This document shows positions 63,998 to 64,000 of a stretch of DNA of 64,000 nt, piece by piece (within the stretch, counting starts at the first letter, position 1; every line of letters begins with the position of its first letter). The stretch is from DATKPE01 sp033854175 (GTDB taxonomy: Bacteria > Bacteroidota > Ignavibacteria > UBA10030 > SZUA-254). The notes beneath the pieces were generated by a model, which did not search any database, had not been told where the DNA came from, and saw nothing but the letters and a program-made list of their open reading frames with translations. The translations under genes and the position numbers were made by a program. The DNA lies in the NCBI GenBank assembly GCA_033854175.1, contig JAWOKN010000096.1, positions 62,001 to 126,000 on the forward strand, read 5' to 3'.

Positions 63998-64000
63998 AGA

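Overview
The window is a piece of bacterial chromosome from the Bacteroidota/Chlorobiota/Ignavibacteriota (FCB) side of the tree. This rests on a secreted subtilase ending in a type IX secretion sorting domain (PNPFN motif, final KMLILK), a DUF5686 outer-membrane protein with a carboxypeptidase-like N-terminal domain, a DUF4139 protein, A-rich or weak ribosome binding sites and at least two TAnnTTTG promoter boxes. It makes LPS (kdsB), so it is Gram-negative. It makes menaquinone by the futalosine route and lysine by the succinylase route. The exact class cannot be fixed by eye; an Ignavibacteria-like lineage is my best guess. I saw no tRNA, rRNA, CRISPR array, insertion sequence or phage gene.

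Layout. 1-1.5 kb: a truncated aldehyde dehydrogenase and a methyltransferase. 1.6-10.1 kb: a menaquinone block holding mqnD (+), and on the minus strand ubiA-, ubiX- and ubiD-type genes (mqnP/M/L roles), an mqnE-mqnA fusion and mqnC, followed by a secreted-protein gene interrupted by an in-frame TAG. 10.3-14.5 kb: three tandem SurA/PpiC-type periplasmic chaperones. 14.5-19.8 kb: MoxR ATPase, T9SS subtilase, VWA membrane protein. 19.9-23.2 kb: DUF3109 protein, an unreported 38-residue membrane peptide, a response regulator, rplU-rpmA and mdh.

23.4-36.5 kb is one long minus-strand run that reads like a single operon: plsC, kdsB, DUF502, pyrG, DUF5686 protein, pullulanase, beta-CASP nuclease, atypical SDR, beta-barrel-like protein, RsbW-type kinase. 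PyrG makes the CTP that KdsB consumes. 36.5-38.7 kb is gene-poor and decayed: two broken genes and a broken micro-ORF, all minus strand, ending at a strong terminator. 38.7-45.8 kb (minus): asmA-like, rsmA, mgtA, PAP2. 46-52.4 kb (plus): hisA-like, pfkB-like, dapB, dapA, dapD, rmlD-like, serS, mostly overlapping. 52.7-58 kb: a heterodimeric ABC exporter with one degenerate ATP site and a DUF4139 protein. 58-64 kb: fbp, etfBA, a bifunctional-nuclease/UVR protein, pdxJ, a YbbR-like protein and a SAP/Rho-N-like protein cut by the window edge.

The points most worth following are the mqnE-mqnA fusion inside a near-complete futalosine locus, the decayed 37.0-38.7 kb locus with in-frame amber codons and frameshifts, the amber-split gene at 2.8-3.7 kb, an exported chaperone gene without a normal start codon, and an SDR lacking the catalytic Tyr/Lys pair. 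I found no convincing defence or mobile system.
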